Source: a virus. From it: a DNA stretch of 27,087 nucleotides. The position numbers and the translations under genes are program-made. The notes beneath the pieces are model-generated. The model searched no databases. It was given only the letters and a program-made list of their open reading frames with translations, and was not told the DNA's origin. Numbering within the stretch: position 1 is the first letter of the stretch; every line of letters begins with the position of its first letter. The DNA is taken from IMG/VR virus record IMGVR_UViG_3300036804_000053, positions 1 through 27,087 of that record; one strand, given 5' to 3'. This document shows positions 5,893 to 14,340 of the stretch, in pieces.

Positions 5893-5915
5893 AACCTGAT
5901 CACTGCAACCGGCCA

Positions 5916-5952
5916 GGGGCCGGCGTCTCCGGACGCCGGCCCCCTTTTTTTT
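5916..5952 (+). terminator. Strong intrinsic terminator
   Basis: A perfect 12-bp stem GGGGCCGGCGTC (5916-5927) / GACGCCGGCCCC (5932-5943) with a 4-base loop is followed at once by eight T residues (5945-5952). It ends the rightward small-gene operon and insulates it from the packaging and structural genes. Confidence 0.95.
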
Positions 5953-6001
5953 GCCGCGCCGGCCAGCGCGGCGCGCCCGTGGGGATTGCGTGAAGTTTCT
6001 A

Positions 6002-6022
6002 CGAGTTCGGTTCGCGAACTCG
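6002..6022. repeat. Inverted repeat upstream of the HNH gene
   Basis: CGAGTTCG (6002-6009) and CGAACTCG (6015-6022) are separated by five bases and enclose the palindrome GTTCGCGAAC. It lies about 70 bp before the HNH start, in the only gap (5953-6090) between the terminator and the packaging genes, so it could be an operator or part of a packaging site. Confidence 0.4.
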
Positions 6023-6090
6023 GCTTTACCGTCGCCGGGGGGAGCTTTTCCGGGCAGGATGTTTTTCGCGGAGGGTGGCACACTGGCGCC

Positions 6091-6405
6091 ATGCCGTACC
6101 GTGCGCCGTCAGCGTGCGCGCCGGGCTGCCCGAATCCGCGGGGACGCTGCCCGGCGCATCCCTCGGCGCGCTGGGGTGACGGCGCGCGCGGCCGGCCGAT
6201 GCCGCCGGGCTGGTCGGCGACCAGGGCGCGCATCCTGAAACGCGACGGGCACCGATGCCGGTCCTGCGGTGCGCCGGCCGCCGAGGTGCATCACCTGGAG
6301 CCGGGCAACGAGTCTGACGACATGCTGGTGTCGCTGTGCGAGCCGTGCCACCTGCCGATTTCGCTGGCGCAGGCGGCGGCCGCGCGCGAGCTCGCCAGGC
6401 CGTGA
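6091..6405 (+). CDS. HNH endonuclease
   Basis: 104 residues from ATG 6091; GGAGG lies 16 bases upstream, a loose spacing, and translation may be nearly leaderless. The N-terminus has a Cys/Pro cluster (CAPGCPNPRGRCPAHP), then GWSATRARILKRDGHRC and the HNH core: CRSC (56-59), VHHLEPG with His67-His68, Asn73, then CEPCH (83-87). The two Cys pairs bind structural zinc; the His/Asn residues bind the catalytic metal. In HK97-like phages a small HNH protein encoded beside the terminase is required for cos cleavage and packaging; the 4-bp GTGA overlap with the large terminase gene supports that role here. Confidence 0.88.
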   Translation: MPYRAPSACAPGCPNPRGRCPAHPSARWGDGARGRPMPPGWSATRARILKRDGHRCRSCGAPAAEVHHLEPGNESDDMLVSLCEPCHLPISLAQAAAARELARP

Positions 6406-8024
6406 GCGACCGGCGCCGGTTCCCGCCGTGCGGTCGCGTGCAGGACGAGATGATCTGCAACAAGCGGGGTGAGCACCTGTGCGAACCGCGCGTCGCGCAC
6501 GTGCTCGCGTTCTTTACCGAGTTGCTGGTGCACACCAAAGGCGACTGGGCGCGGCGCCCGTTCATCCCGGCTGACTGGGAGCGCGACGAGATCCTGACGC
6601 CGCTGTTCGGCACGGTGGAGTACGACGCGCAGCGCGGCCGCTACGTGCGCCGCTACCGCGAGCTGTACCTGTCGACCGGCCGCAAGAACGGCAAGACGGA
6701 ACTCATCGCGGGCCTGGTGCTGTACCTGACCGTCGCCGACGGCGAGGAGGAAGGCGAGATTTACGGCCTGGCGCTGGACAAGGATCAGGCCGGGCTCGCC
6801 TACCGCGTCGCGGTGCGGATGTGCGAGCTGTCGCCGGTGCTGTCGCACCGGGTGCTGGTCGTGCGTTCCTCGCGGCGCATCGTGGATCCGAAAAGCGCGT
6901 CATTCTTCGCGGTGATGGCCGGCGACGCGATGGGCTCGCTGGGCGCCAACCCGCACGCGGTCTACATCGACGAGCTGCTGACGCAGCCGGACCGCGAGCT
7001 GTATGACGCGCTGCGGACCGGGTTCGGGACGCGCGCGCAGCCGCTGATGATCCTGGTGACCACCGCGGACAACGACCCGGCCGGCTTCGCGGCGACGGAA
7101 CGCAAATGGTCCGAGCGGGTGCAGGAGAATCCCGAGCTGGACCGCCGCCGCCTGGTGGTGCTGCATGCGGCGCCGCGCGATGCCGACTGGACCAGCCCGG
7201 CGACGTGGAAGCTCGCCAACCCGGCACTCGGCGACTACCTGGCCGAGCAGGTGCTAGCGGATGAGTGCAACAAGGCGATAGCCAACCCGGCCGCCGAGCG
7301 CGCGTTCCGGCAGTACCGGCTGAACCAGCAATCGGCGCGGGCCGGGCGCGCGATCGACATGAGCCGCTGGGATACAGCTGCACGGCGAGCCGGCCCGGCG
7401 GACTTGTCCGCGCGCAGGTGCTACGGCGGCCTGGACCTCGGTTCGACGATCGACCTGGCGTCGTACGCGCTCGACTTCCCCGACGGCGCCGACGGTCACG
7501 ACGTGCTGTGGCGCGTGTGGGCGCCCGAGGCGGCATTGCCGGCGCTGGACCGGCGGACCGGCGGCCTGGCCACGGTGTGGGCCGATGAGGGCTGGCTGTC
7601 GCTGACCGAGGGCGACGTCATCGACTACGAGGCGATCAAGGTCGCATTGCGCGAAGACGCCGAGGCGTACGAGATCGCCGAGATCGCTTTCGACCGCTGG
7701 AACGCGACGCAACTGTCTCTCGACCTGCTGGACGAAGGTTTCCCGCTGATACAGACTGGTCAGGGCTTCGCGTCGATGTCCGGTCCGACGAAAGAGTTCC
7801 TCCGCCTGGTCGCGGGAGGCTTCTACCGTCACGGCGGCAACCCCGTCGTGCGGTGGCAGGCCGGCAACCTGATCACCCGGACGGACCCGGCGGGAAACCT
7901 CAAGCCGGACAAGGCCAAGAGCGCCGACAAGATCGACTCGATCGTTGCGGGCATCATGGCTCTAGACCGTGCGATCCGGCACGCAGAGCCGCAGCGCGAG
8001 GATTACGCGGCGGCCGGGTTCTAG
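6402..8024 (+). CDS. terL: Phage terminase large subunit
   Basis: 540 residues from a GTG overlapping the HNH stop. This is the packaging motor and DNA-cutting subunit (Terminase_1-like). ATPase domain: Walker A TGRKNGKT (92-99), preceded by RYRELYLS, and Walker B VYIDE (187-191), then a coupling-type MILVTTADND. The C-terminal nuclease domain shows the expected acidic residues: Asp345 in GLDLGST, Asp431 in IAFDRWN, and Asp509/Asp512 in KSADKIDSIVAG. Length and motif order are normal and the gene looks intact. The small subunit is encoded on the opposite strand at 1454-1909 rather than immediately upstream. Confidence 0.95.
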   Translation: MSDRRRFPPCGRVQDEMICNKRGEHLCEPRVAHVLAFFTELLVHTKGDWARRPFIPADWERDEILTPLFGTVEYDAQRGRYVRRYRELYLSTGRKNGKTELIAGLVLYLTVADGEEEGEIYGLALDKDQAGLAYRVAVRMCELSPVLSHRVLVVRSSRRIVDPKSASFFAVMAGDAMGSLGANPHAVYIDELLTQPDRELYDALRTGFGTRAQPLMILVTTADNDPAGFAATERKWSERVQENPELDRRRLVVLHAAPRDADWTSPATWKLANPALGDYLAEQVLADECNKAIANPAAERAFRQYRLNQQSARAGRAIDMSRWDTAARRAGPADLSARRCYGGLDLGSTIDLASYALDFPDGADGHDVLWRVWAPEAALPALDRRTGGLATVWADEGWLSLTEGDVIDYEAIKVALREDAEAYEIAEIAFDRWNATQLSLDLLDEGFPLIQTGQGFASMSGPTKEFLRLVAGGFYRHGGNPVVRWQAGNLITRTDPAGNLKPDKAKSADKIDSIVAGIMALDRAIRHAEPQREDYAAAGF

Positions 8025-8040
8025 CGAAGGGAGACGCGCC

Positions 8041-9555
8041 GTGGACTACACGGGCACTCTCGACCCGCCCGCGCTACGCCAGATGGCCGCCGCGAAGCTC
8101 GATTTTCAGGCGCAGCGCGCCCGGTTCTACCAGATGCACTATGACCTCGAGGCGGGCATAATCGCGCTGCTCGACACCCGCGAGCGGCAGACGTTCCGCA
8201 CGTTCCTGTCGGAATCTCACGCGAACTGGTGCGAACTGGTCGTCAACGCCGTCGCCGAGCGCCTCCAGGTCGTCGGGTTCCGGTTCGGCAGCAAGAGCGA
8301 GTCCGATGCGGCGTGGGCGATCTGGCAGGCGAACTGTCTCGATGCCGATGCCGAGCTCGTGCAGACCGACGCCCTGGTGCAGGCGACCGCGTTCATGCTG
8401 GTGCAGCCGGACGACGACAATCCCTCGGGCGTCTCCATCACCCCGGAGTCGGCGATGCAGGCGACCGTGCTGTACGAGCCGGGCAACCGCCGCAAGCGGA
8501 TCGCCGGGTACAAGCGGTTTTCCGCCGATCCGTGGGTGAGCGTCGAGATGGACCTGATTCCCGACGGGTCACTGCTGACGGGCACCGGCGGCCAGATCGA
8601 GGTGCTGATCCTGCCCGATGAGATCTGGACGTGGAATCCCGGCTCGTCGACGCCGACCGTGGAGCCGAACCCGGCCGGTTTCGTCGGCCTGATCGAGGTC
8701 GTGCCGCAGCCGCGGACGCTGGCCGCGCCGCGCTCGGAACTGCACAGCGCCGTGTCGATTCAGGACCGCATCCACACCACGATCTTCAACCGGCTCGTGG
8801 CGACCGACTACGGCGCGTTCCGGCAGATCTGGGCGACCGGCATCAAGATCGCCCGCGAGGTGATCAAGGAGGGCGAGAGCAACGGCGGCACGAACGGCAA
8901 CGGCAGCGCCGCGCCGGCCTCCAAGGTGGTCGCGCGGCCGTTCGACATCGGCGCCAACCGGCTGCTCGCCAACGAGGCGCCCGACGGCAAGTTCGGCAGC
9001 TTCCCCGAGTCGACGCTGAAGGGCTATCTCGACTCGGTGTCCCAGGACGTCGAGCAGCTCGCCGCGATCACGCAGACGCCGCCGCATTACCTGCTGGGCC
9101 AGCTCGTCAACCTGTCGGCCGACGCCATCAAGGCCGCCGAGACCGGCCTGGTGGCCAAGTGCCGGCGCCGCTCGCGGCACATCGGCGAGGCGTACGAGGA
9201 AGTCATGCGGTGCGCGTTCACGCTGACCGGCAACGCGGCGGCGGCCGACACGGGCGCCGAAGTGATCTGGGCCGACATGGAAACGCGGTCCGAGGCGCAG
9301 CGCGTTGACGCCCTGGTGAAGATGGCGACGCTGGGCGTGCCGCGCGACGTGCTGTGGCAGAAGTGGGGCGCCACGCCGCAGGAGATCGACGAGTGGAACA
9401 AGATGCTCGCCGCGAGCGCGGCCGAGACCGTGGAGGTGCAGCCGGCGCTGCCGCGCGGCATCAAGCCCGCAGCCGACGCCCCGGCGGCCGAGGTGCCCGC
9501 CATCGAGCCGAACGCCAAGCCCGCGCCAGCAGGCGCCCCCGCCCCTAACGCCTGA
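8041..9555 (+). CDS. Phage portal protein (SPP1 gp6-like)
   Basis: 504 residues from a GTG at 8041 with GAAGGGAG upstream; it starts 16 bp after the large terminase gene. The portal forms the dodecameric ring through which DNA enters and leaves the head. Support: position directly after terL; N-terminal YYxG-like region (FYQMHYDLEAGI); NWCELVVNAVAERLQVVGFRF; the central PNPAGFVGLIEVVP; a stem region DRIHTTIFNRLVATDYGAFRQIW; and LAAITQTPPHYLLGQLVNLSADAIKAAETGL, typical of SPP1 gp6-like portals. The last 60 residues are Ala/Pro-rich and probably disordered. Confidence 0.93.
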   Translation: MDYTGTLDPPALRQMAAAKLDFQAQRARFYQMHYDLEAGIIALLDTRERQTFRTFLSESHANWCELVVNAVAERLQVVGFRFGSKSESDAAWAIWQANCLDADAELVQTDALVQATAFMLVQPDDDNPSGVSITPESAMQATVLYEPGNRRKRIAGYKRFSADPWVSVEMDLIPDGSLLTGTGGQIEVLILPDEIWTWNPGSSTPTVEPNPAGFVGLIEVVPQPRTLAAPRSELHSAVSIQDRIHTTIFNRLVATDYGAFRQIWATGIKIAREVIKEGESNGGTNGNGSAAPASKVVARPFDIGANRLLANEAPDGKFGSFPESTLKGYLDSVSQDVEQLAAITQTPPHYLLGQLVNLSADAIKAAETGLVAKCRRRSRHIGEAYEEVMRCAFTLTGNAAAADTGAEVIWADMETRSEAQRVDALVKMATLGVPRDVLWQKWGATPQEIDEWNKMLAASAAETVEVQPALPRGIKPAADAPAAEVPAIEPNAKPAPAGAPAPNA

Positions 9556-9566
9556 AAGGACGTGCC

Positions 9567-11507
9567 ATGACCACTCGGGTGCAAGTGCTGGACGCGCAGC
9601 CGATACCGGGAAACATCCAGACCGGGCAGATCATCGGCACCTTCCTGCAAGTCACCTCAGAGAACGGCACCGGGCCGCCGGTCGCTACCCCGTGCCAGGG
9701 CACGGTGACATTCACCGCGACCCCGCCGGCGCTGATCGACGCGACGTCAGTCCCGCCGGCCACGCTGCTGCCCGACCCGTTCACCGCGATTCTCGATGCG
9801 ACCGGCAGCATCGACATCGACCTGATGGCCACCGACGACGAGGATCTCAACCCGTCGGGGTTCACCTACACGGCGAGCTTCGCTATCGGGCCGGCGTACC
9901 GCCCGTTCAGCATCGCGGTGCCGTCCGGCAGCGTGCAGGACCTGTCGCTTATCGCGCCGGTGTCCGCCTCCGGCGGCGAGGCGATCGTCGTCGGCCCGCA
10001 GGGTCCGCCGGGCGACACCGGGCCGCAGGGCGACCCAGGACCGCAGGGCGATCCGGGGCCGGCGGGACAGCCGCAACTGGCATGGCTGAACGCCAAGACG
10101 CAGTACGGGGCGAAGGGCGACGGCGCCGCCGACGACACCACGCCGATTCAGAACGCGGTCAACGCCGCGCACGCGGCCGGCGGCGGTGTCGTCTACCTGC
10201 CGCCGGGCACCTACAAGACCAGCGCCGTCATCCAGCTCTACAGCTACGTGACGCTGATGGGCGACGGCCCGGCCATCTGCGTGATCAAGCAGAGCAGCGG
10301 ATCGGCGAACGGCGTGTCGGTGGCCGGCCCGGCGGCGGGCTCGACGTTCAACGTCCAGATCCGCGGGCTGACCGTGCAGGGACCGGGCAGCGGCACCACG
10401 GGCACCGGCACCGGCACCGGCATCATCGGCGACACGACCCATTCGGGGCTGACGGGGACGACACCGTGGTACCTCGGGATCGACAACGTGGTGGTGCAGA
10501 ACTGGGGCGCCGACGGCATCAACATCTGGTTCCTGCTGGTGTCCGCGCTGAGCCGCGTCGTTACCCAGTACAACGGCGGCAACGGCGGGTACTTCTCCGG
10601 TGATCCGGTCAACTACGTGCCGGTCACGTCGACGTCGTTCACCGCCTGCTACGCGCGGCAGAACGTCAAAGCCGGCTGGGTGCTCGCCCAGGCGGATTAC
10701 TGCACGTTCAACGGGTGCGCGGCCGACAACGGCGGTATCGGCTACCTGCTGCAAGGCGTCCAGGGGGTGACGCTGAACGGCTGCGGCGCCGAGTCGCAGG
10801 CGGCCAACGGCGCGAACGGCGACGGAACGGCGTTCAAGATCGACAAGGACTCCAACAACAACCCGTCGTCGGGCGTCACGCTGAATTCCTGCTGGAACGT
10901 CGTCAACAAGGCAGTCGCTTTCTGGGTGACCGGGGCGTCCAAGAACGTCACGCTGGCGGCGTGCGTGGAGAACTCGCCCGGCGCCGGCGCGACCGCATCG
11001 GTCAAGTACGACGCGGGCACCACCGGGAACCTGATCGGCGCCTCGGTCGGCTCGCCGCTGGCGGTCCCGCCGGGCACCGCGAGCATCCTCAACGACGGCA
11101 ACGGCAGCATGACGCTAAGCGGCGCGGCGTACGTCGGCGGCGGCGTCAACTCCTACGCCGGCCTGGCGGTCTCGGGCGGGGCGACGTCGATTGCGGGCGG
11201 CAACTTCAGCCTCGTCAACGCCGACGCCGCCGCGCCGACCGTGGGCACCGGCGCGACGATCGGCACGGCCGGCTTCGCGGTGCGCCGCATGACGTCCGCC
11301 GCCGCCGTGACCGGGCTGATCCTCGCGCCGGGCACCGTCGACGGGCAGCAGCTCCAGATCATCAACGAGGGCGGGTTCAGCCTGTCGTTCAACGCCACGG
11401 CCGGCGTGTCGAACATCGCCGGCACGGTCGCTCTGGTGATCGCCACGGCGACAGCAGCCAAGTTCGTCTGGTCGTCGGTCAAGAACCTGTGGTACCACAT
11501 CGCGTGA
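9567..11507 (+). CDS. Collagen-like / pectate-lyase-fold fibre or spike
   Basis: 646 residues, ATG after GAAAGGACGTGCC. Three parts are visible. Residues 1-142 form an Ig-like beta domain (VTFTATPP, DATGSIDIDLMATDDEDLNP) of a kind seen in actinophage virion proteins. Residues 143-169 are nine Gly-X-Y triplets (GPQGPPGDTGPQGDPG...), a collagen-like triple helix that would enforce trimerisation. From residue about 178, YGAKGDGAADDTTPIQNAV and VVYLPPGTYKTS mark a pectate-lyase-3 type right-handed beta-helix, as in tailspikes and depolymerases, followed by a C-terminal domain (QLQIINEGGFSLSF). It probably binds or degrades surface polysaccharide. Its place between portal and scaffold genes is unusual and suggests a capsid fibre or displaced tailspike. 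Confidence 0.85.
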   Translation: MTTRVQVLDAQPIPGNIQTGQIIGTFLQVTSENGTGPPVATPCQGTVTFTATPPALIDATSVPPATLLPDPFTAILDATGSIDIDLMATDDEDLNPSGFTYTASFAIGPAYRPFSIAVPSGSVQDLSLIAPVSASGGEAIVVGPQGPPGDTGPQGDPGPQGDPGPAGQPQLAWLNAKTQYGAKGDGAADDTTPIQNAVNAAHAAGGGVVYLPPGTYKTSAVIQLYSYVTLMGDGPAICVIKQSSGSANGVSVAGPAAGSTFNVQIRGLTVQGPGSGTTGTGTGTGIIGDTTHSGLTGTTPWYLGIDNVVVQNWGADGINIWFLLVSALSRVVTQYNGGNGGYFSGDPVNYVPVTSTSFTACYARQNVKAGWVLAQADYCTFNGCAADNGGIGYLLQGVQGVTLNGCGAESQAANGANGDGTAFKIDKDSNNNPSSGVTLNSCWNVVNKAVAFWVTGASKNVTLAACVENSPGAGATASVKYDAGTTGNLIGASVGSPLAVPPGTASILNDGNGSMTLSGAAYVGGGVNSYAGLAVSGGATSIAGGNFSLVNADAAAPTVGTGATIGTAGFAVRRMTSAAAVTGLILAPGTVDGQQLQIINEGGFSLSFNATAGVSNIAGTVALVIATATAAKFVWSSVKNLWYHIA

Positions 11508-11521
11508 ACGGAGAGCATCGC

Positions 11522-12070
11522 ATGACAACGCCGCCAACACCGCCCGCGCCCCCGCCGGCGCCGGCACCGGCACCAGCACCGCCCGCGCCCGCCCCGGCGC
11601 CCGGCCCGAAGCCGGCCGAGCCGCCGGCGTCCGCCGAGGACATCGCGCGCATGCGCGCCACGCTCGACCAGGAGCGGCTAGCGCGCAAGGACGCCGAGGC
11701 GAAGCTAGCCGCCGCGCAGCAGGCATCGATGACCGAGCAGGAACGCGCGGTCGCGACCGCGCGCGCCGAGGGCAAGGCCGAGGCCGAGGCCCTGGCCGCG
11801 CAGCGCCTCGCGGCGGCCGAGTTCCGCATCCTGGCGGCCGGCCGCCTGGCCAACCCCGAGGGCGCGCTTGCCGTGATCGACATGAGCAAGCTGGTGCAGA
11901 AGAACGGCGAGCCGAACCGGCAGGCGATCGCCGCCCTCGTCGAGCAGCTCGCCCCGCAGCAGGCAGCCGGCAACGGGCACGTGATACCCGCCGGCGCGCG
12001 CACCGCGCCGGCGCCGGCCGCCGGGCAAGGCGACTGGCTCCGCAATGTCTCGCGGGGTCCGCGACGGTAG
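11522..12070 (+). CDS. Capsid scaffold protein
   Basis: 182 residues, ATG 11522 with GGAG upstream. The first 38 residues are almost only Pro and Ala, then a charged coiled-coil region (about 40-105: EDIARMRATLDQERLARKDAEAKLAAAQQ, EGKAEAEALAAQRLAAAEF), then a C-terminal part with VIDMSKLVQKNGEPNRQAIAALVEQLA. The coiled-coil core, size and position directly before the major capsid gene are standard for siphophage scaffolds, which guide procapsid assembly and then leave. The very long Pro-Ala leader is unusual. Confidence 0.85.
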   Translation: MTTPPTPPAPPPAPAPAPAPPAPAPAPGPKPAEPPASAEDIARMRATLDQERLARKDAEAKLAAAQQASMTEQERAVATARAEGKAEAEALAAQRLAAAEFRILAAGRLANPEGALAVIDMSKLVQKNGEPNRQAIAALVEQLAPQQAAGNGHVIPAGARTAPAPAAGQGDWLRNVSRGPRR

Positions 12071-12118
12071 AGGTGACATCGCACGTCAGCGCGGCGCATA
12101 CTGGCTGCGTTGCCGTGC

Positions 12119-12239
12119 GGCGTGATGCCGCCGGCAGCCGGTAGCCGAATCCGGGTGCTTCACTAGGCGTGATGCCGGGCCGGGACCGCGTGAGGCGTGA
12201 TGCCAGCGCGGTTCGGGTGGCGCGTAAAGCGGCGTGACC
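12119..12239. repeat. Repeated GGCGTGATGCC motif before the capsid gene
   Basis: The exact 11-mer GGCGTGATGCC occurs at 12119-12129, 12166-12176 and 12194-12204, with a shortened relative GGCGTGACC at 12231-12239. They fill the 202-bp gap (12071-12272) between scaffold and major capsid genes, the only sizeable gap in the structural operon. No coding frame or clear hairpin terminator is seen. Likely a regulatory element for capsid expression, such as activator sites or an RNA element. Confidence 0.6.
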
Positions 12240-12272
12240 AGTGCTGTCCACGTCACGCTGAAAGAAGCGCCA

Positions 12273-13271
12273 ATGACCACGCCGCCAATCGCGCCGCTGG
12301 ACTTTTCGGGCCTGGTCCCGATCGAGTACAGCACGCAGATCATCCAAGAGGCGATCCAGAAGTCCGCCGTCCTGCAACTGGCCAACCTGGTGCCGATGGG
12401 CACCGGCATCGCCGAGATGCCCGTCCCTACCTCCCTGCCGTCGGCCGGCTGGGTGAGCGTGGCGGGCGGCCGCAAGCCGTACACCGCGCTTGGCCTGGGC
12501 ACCAAGACGCTGCACGCCGAGGAAGTCGCCGCGGTCACCGCGATTCCGGACGTCTACCTCGAGGACGTGTCGATCAACCTGTGGGGCTGGGTTCGTCCCC
12601 GGCTCGCCGAGGCCATCGCTATCGCCATCGATGAGGCGATCCTGTTCGGCCACAACAACCCGGCCACGTTCCCGGCCGGCGGGGTGATCGATCCCGCGTT
12701 CAGCATCGCGACGGCGCCCGGCTACGACGCGGCCGACACGGTGAACAACGCGATGGCCGCCGTGGAAGCGCAGGGCCTGGCGGTCAACGGCGACGCCGCC
12801 GACCTGACCGTCAAGGGCATGCTCCGCGGGCTGCGCGACAGCATGGGCGCGCTGCTGCTCGGGTTCGACCAGATCAACGGCCGCGACACGCAGACGCTGT
12901 GGGGCCAGCCGATCACCTACACGCCGTTCATCACCGGCAACACGAATTTCATTACCGGCGACTGGTCCTCGCTGGTCGTCGGCGTCCGCCAGGACATCCG
13001 CTACATGATGGACCCCAGTGCCGTCATCGCCGACGACGCCGGCGCCGTGGTGATCTCCGGGTTCCAGGACAACACCACGCCGCTCAAGGTGTGGGCGCGG
13101 TTCGCCTGCACGATCATCAACCCGGTCACCCGCCTGGCGCCCAACGGCGCCAAGCCGTTCGCGCAGACCAAGCTCGCCGGGTGGACGCCCCCGGCAGCCG
13201 GCGCGCGGACCGCCGCGCCGGCGGCCGGCAGCCACGCCGAATCGCCGTCCAAGTCGAGCCGCTCGGCCTGA
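12273..13271 (+). CDS. Major capsid protein, HK97 fold
   Basis: 332 residues from ATG 12273 (upstream GAAAGAAG); an in-frame GTG at 12234 would add 13 residues with no better site. It builds the icosahedral shell. Family features: an N-arm (LVPIEYSTQIIQEAIQKSAVLQLANLVPMG), PVPTSLPSAGWVSVAGGRKP, the E-loop-adjacent KTLHAEEVAAVTAIPDVYLED, the spine-helix-like LRPRLAEAIAIAIDEAILFG equivalent, and the C-terminal WSSLVVGVRQDIRYM with VWARFACTIINP. The N-arm begins without a protease-processed delta domain because a separate scaffold is encoded upstream. The last 30 residues are Pro/Ala/Ser-rich and likely flexible. Confidence 0.93.
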   Translation: MTTPPIAPLDFSGLVPIEYSTQIIQEAIQKSAVLQLANLVPMGTGIAEMPVPTSLPSAGWVSVAGGRKPYTALGLGTKTLHAEEVAAVTAIPDVYLEDVSINLWGWVRPRLAEAIAIAIDEAILFGHNNPATFPAGGVIDPAFSIATAPGYDAADTVNNAMAAVEAQGLAVNGDAADLTVKGMLRGLRDSMGALLLGFDQINGRDTQTLWGQPITYTPFITGNTNFITGDWSSLVVGVRQDIRYMMDPSAVIADDAGAVVISGFQDNTTPLKVWARFACTIINPVTRLAPNGAKPFAQTKLAGWTPPAAGARTAAPAAGSHAESPSKSSRSA

Positions 13272-13275
13272 CCGC

Positions 13276-13659
13276 ATGACGAGCCCGATGCCGTGGCAGT
13301 CGTGGGCGCCTCCGCTGGACCCGCCCACGACTGGCGGCCTGCCCGTCGACGCGGCCACCGCGATCGCCGACGAGTGGTGGAGCGCTGACCCGCACATGTG
13401 CGCGGCGCTCCAGTGGGAGAGCTACGCGGCGATGCTGCCGCCCGCAGCAGCGGTCTCGCAGGTCTCGACCGGCGCGCAGAACGTCAGCTACAGCCCGGCG
13501 GCGCCGCCCGGCGCCTACGGGGCCGCGCTGGCGCGCGCCGCCTGGCACCGCTCGTTCGTTACCGGCGAGCTCGTCTCCGTGCCGCTGCACGCCACCACGC
13601 CGCGCCGCTTCGGCTACGGCGAGCCGTGGAACTGGTGGGAGTCGGAGCCGTGGCCATGA
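13276..13659 (+). CDS. Head-tail connector (adaptor) protein
   Basis: 127 residues, starting four bases after the capsid stop. It begins with Pro/Trp-rich MTSPMPWQSWAPP; then ATAIADEWWSADPHMCAALQWESYAAML (helices), VSTGAQNVSYSPAAPPGAYGAALARAAWHRSF, a beta turn followed by a helix as in gp6/gp15-type connectors that bind under the portal. No ribosome site is obvious, so coupling to capsid translation is likely. The assignment relies on gene order plus this helix/beta pattern; the stop overlaps the next ATG. Confidence 0.7.
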   Translation: MTSPMPWQSWAPPLDPPTTGGLPVDAATAIADEWWSADPHMCAALQWESYAAMLPPAAAVSQVSTGAQNVSYSPAAPPGAYGAALARAAWHRSFVTGELVSVPLHATTPRRFGYGEPWNWWESEPWP

Positions 13660-14048
13660 TGCCGGGGCTGCTGCTGGGACAGGACACCGTAAGCCTGTAC
13701 CCGGCCGACGCGAGCGCCGACGATCACGGCTGGGCGCAGCCCGGTCCCGATCCCTACTGGACCGGCACGGGCAACCTCCAGCTCGCGCCCGGACCATCAG
13801 ACCCGCGCGCCGCCGAGGGCGGCGGGCACGGTCCTTACGATCCGCACGCCGCGCAGGCCGGCGCGCTGTACCTGCCGCCGGACTGCCCGCTCGCCGACGG
13901 GTCAGCCGCGCAGATCCGCGGCTCGTGGTTCGTCGTGTCGCAGGCGCGGCTCGTCGCCGACCCGACGTCGGCGCCGGGCGACGGCGCCTCGTGCTGGGTC
14001 GCGACGGTGATCAGCTCCGCGCAGTGGGAGGCCGGCGATGGCACCTAG
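13656..14048 (+). CDS. Head closure / stopper protein
   Basis: 130 residues; two consecutive ATG codons at 13656 and 13659, the first in an ATGA overlap with the connector stop. Rich in Gly/Asp/Pro, with GTGNLQLAPGPSDPRAAE, a His/Pro loop, ALYLPPDCPLADGSAAQIRGSWFVV and ATVISSAQWEAGD. The final beta-rich region (IRGSWFVVSQARLVADP) resembles the small barrel of SPP1 gp16-type head closure proteins, which seal the packaged head. Family identity is inferred mainly from its place between connector and HK97-gp10-like genes. Confidence 0.6.
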   Translation: MMPGLLLGQDTVSLYPADASADDHGWAQPGPDPYWTGTGNLQLAPGPSDPRAAEGGGHGPYDPHAAQAGALYLPPDCPLADGSAAQIRGSWFVVSQARLVADPTSAPGDGASCWVATVISSAQWEAGDGT

Positions 14049-14340
14049 AGCCGAGTTCACGATCACCAGCTACGAGGCGCCGCGCCTGGCCGTCGATGCT
14101 TCGGTCGGCAGGATCGCGCGCCAGCTCGCCGCGCTCGCCGCCGACAACAGCCCGCGCGACACCGGCACGCTCGCCGCCGGGTACCAGGCGGTCCACGAGG
14201 GCCTGGGCGTGTGGAAGGTGATCAACGACGTCGAATACTGGCGGTTCGTCGAGTTCGGCACCGCAGAGCACGGCGCCGCGCAGCCGGCGATGGGCCGGGC
14301 GCTGGCCGAGATGCGCGCCCGGTACGGATCGGCGTTCTGA
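14038..14340 (+). CDS. HK97 gp10-like neck/tail completion protein
   Basis: 100 residues; ATG 14038 lies 11 bp inside the end of the previous gene. Diagnostic pattern: RIARQLAALAADNSPRDTGTLAAGYQ (helix then DTGxL), VWKVINDVEYWRFVEFGTAEHGAAQPAMGRALAEM, which matches the HK97-gp10/tail-component family (V-N...YAxxVEFGT...PxMxxAL). These proteins act at the head-tail joint. The TGA shares its A with the next ATG. Confidence 0.85.
   Translation: MAPRAEFTITSYEAPRLAVDASVGRIARQLAALAADNSPRDTGTLAAGYQAVHEGLGVWKVINDVEYWRFVEFGTAEHGAAQPAMGRALAEMRARYGSAF

Noticed and set aside
6010-6019. LexA-type SOS box at GTTCGCGAAC before the HNH gene
   Set aside because: The actinobacterial SOS box is GAAC-N4-GTTC; here the half-sites are in the opposite order with only two bases between, so it does not fit.
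11115-13397. Long open frame of 760 codons on the minus strand across scaffold and capsid genes
   Set aside because: It lies opposite clear virion genes, is Arg/Ala/His-rich and low in sequence complexity as expected for a mirror frame in high-GC DNA, and has no motif or coupling.
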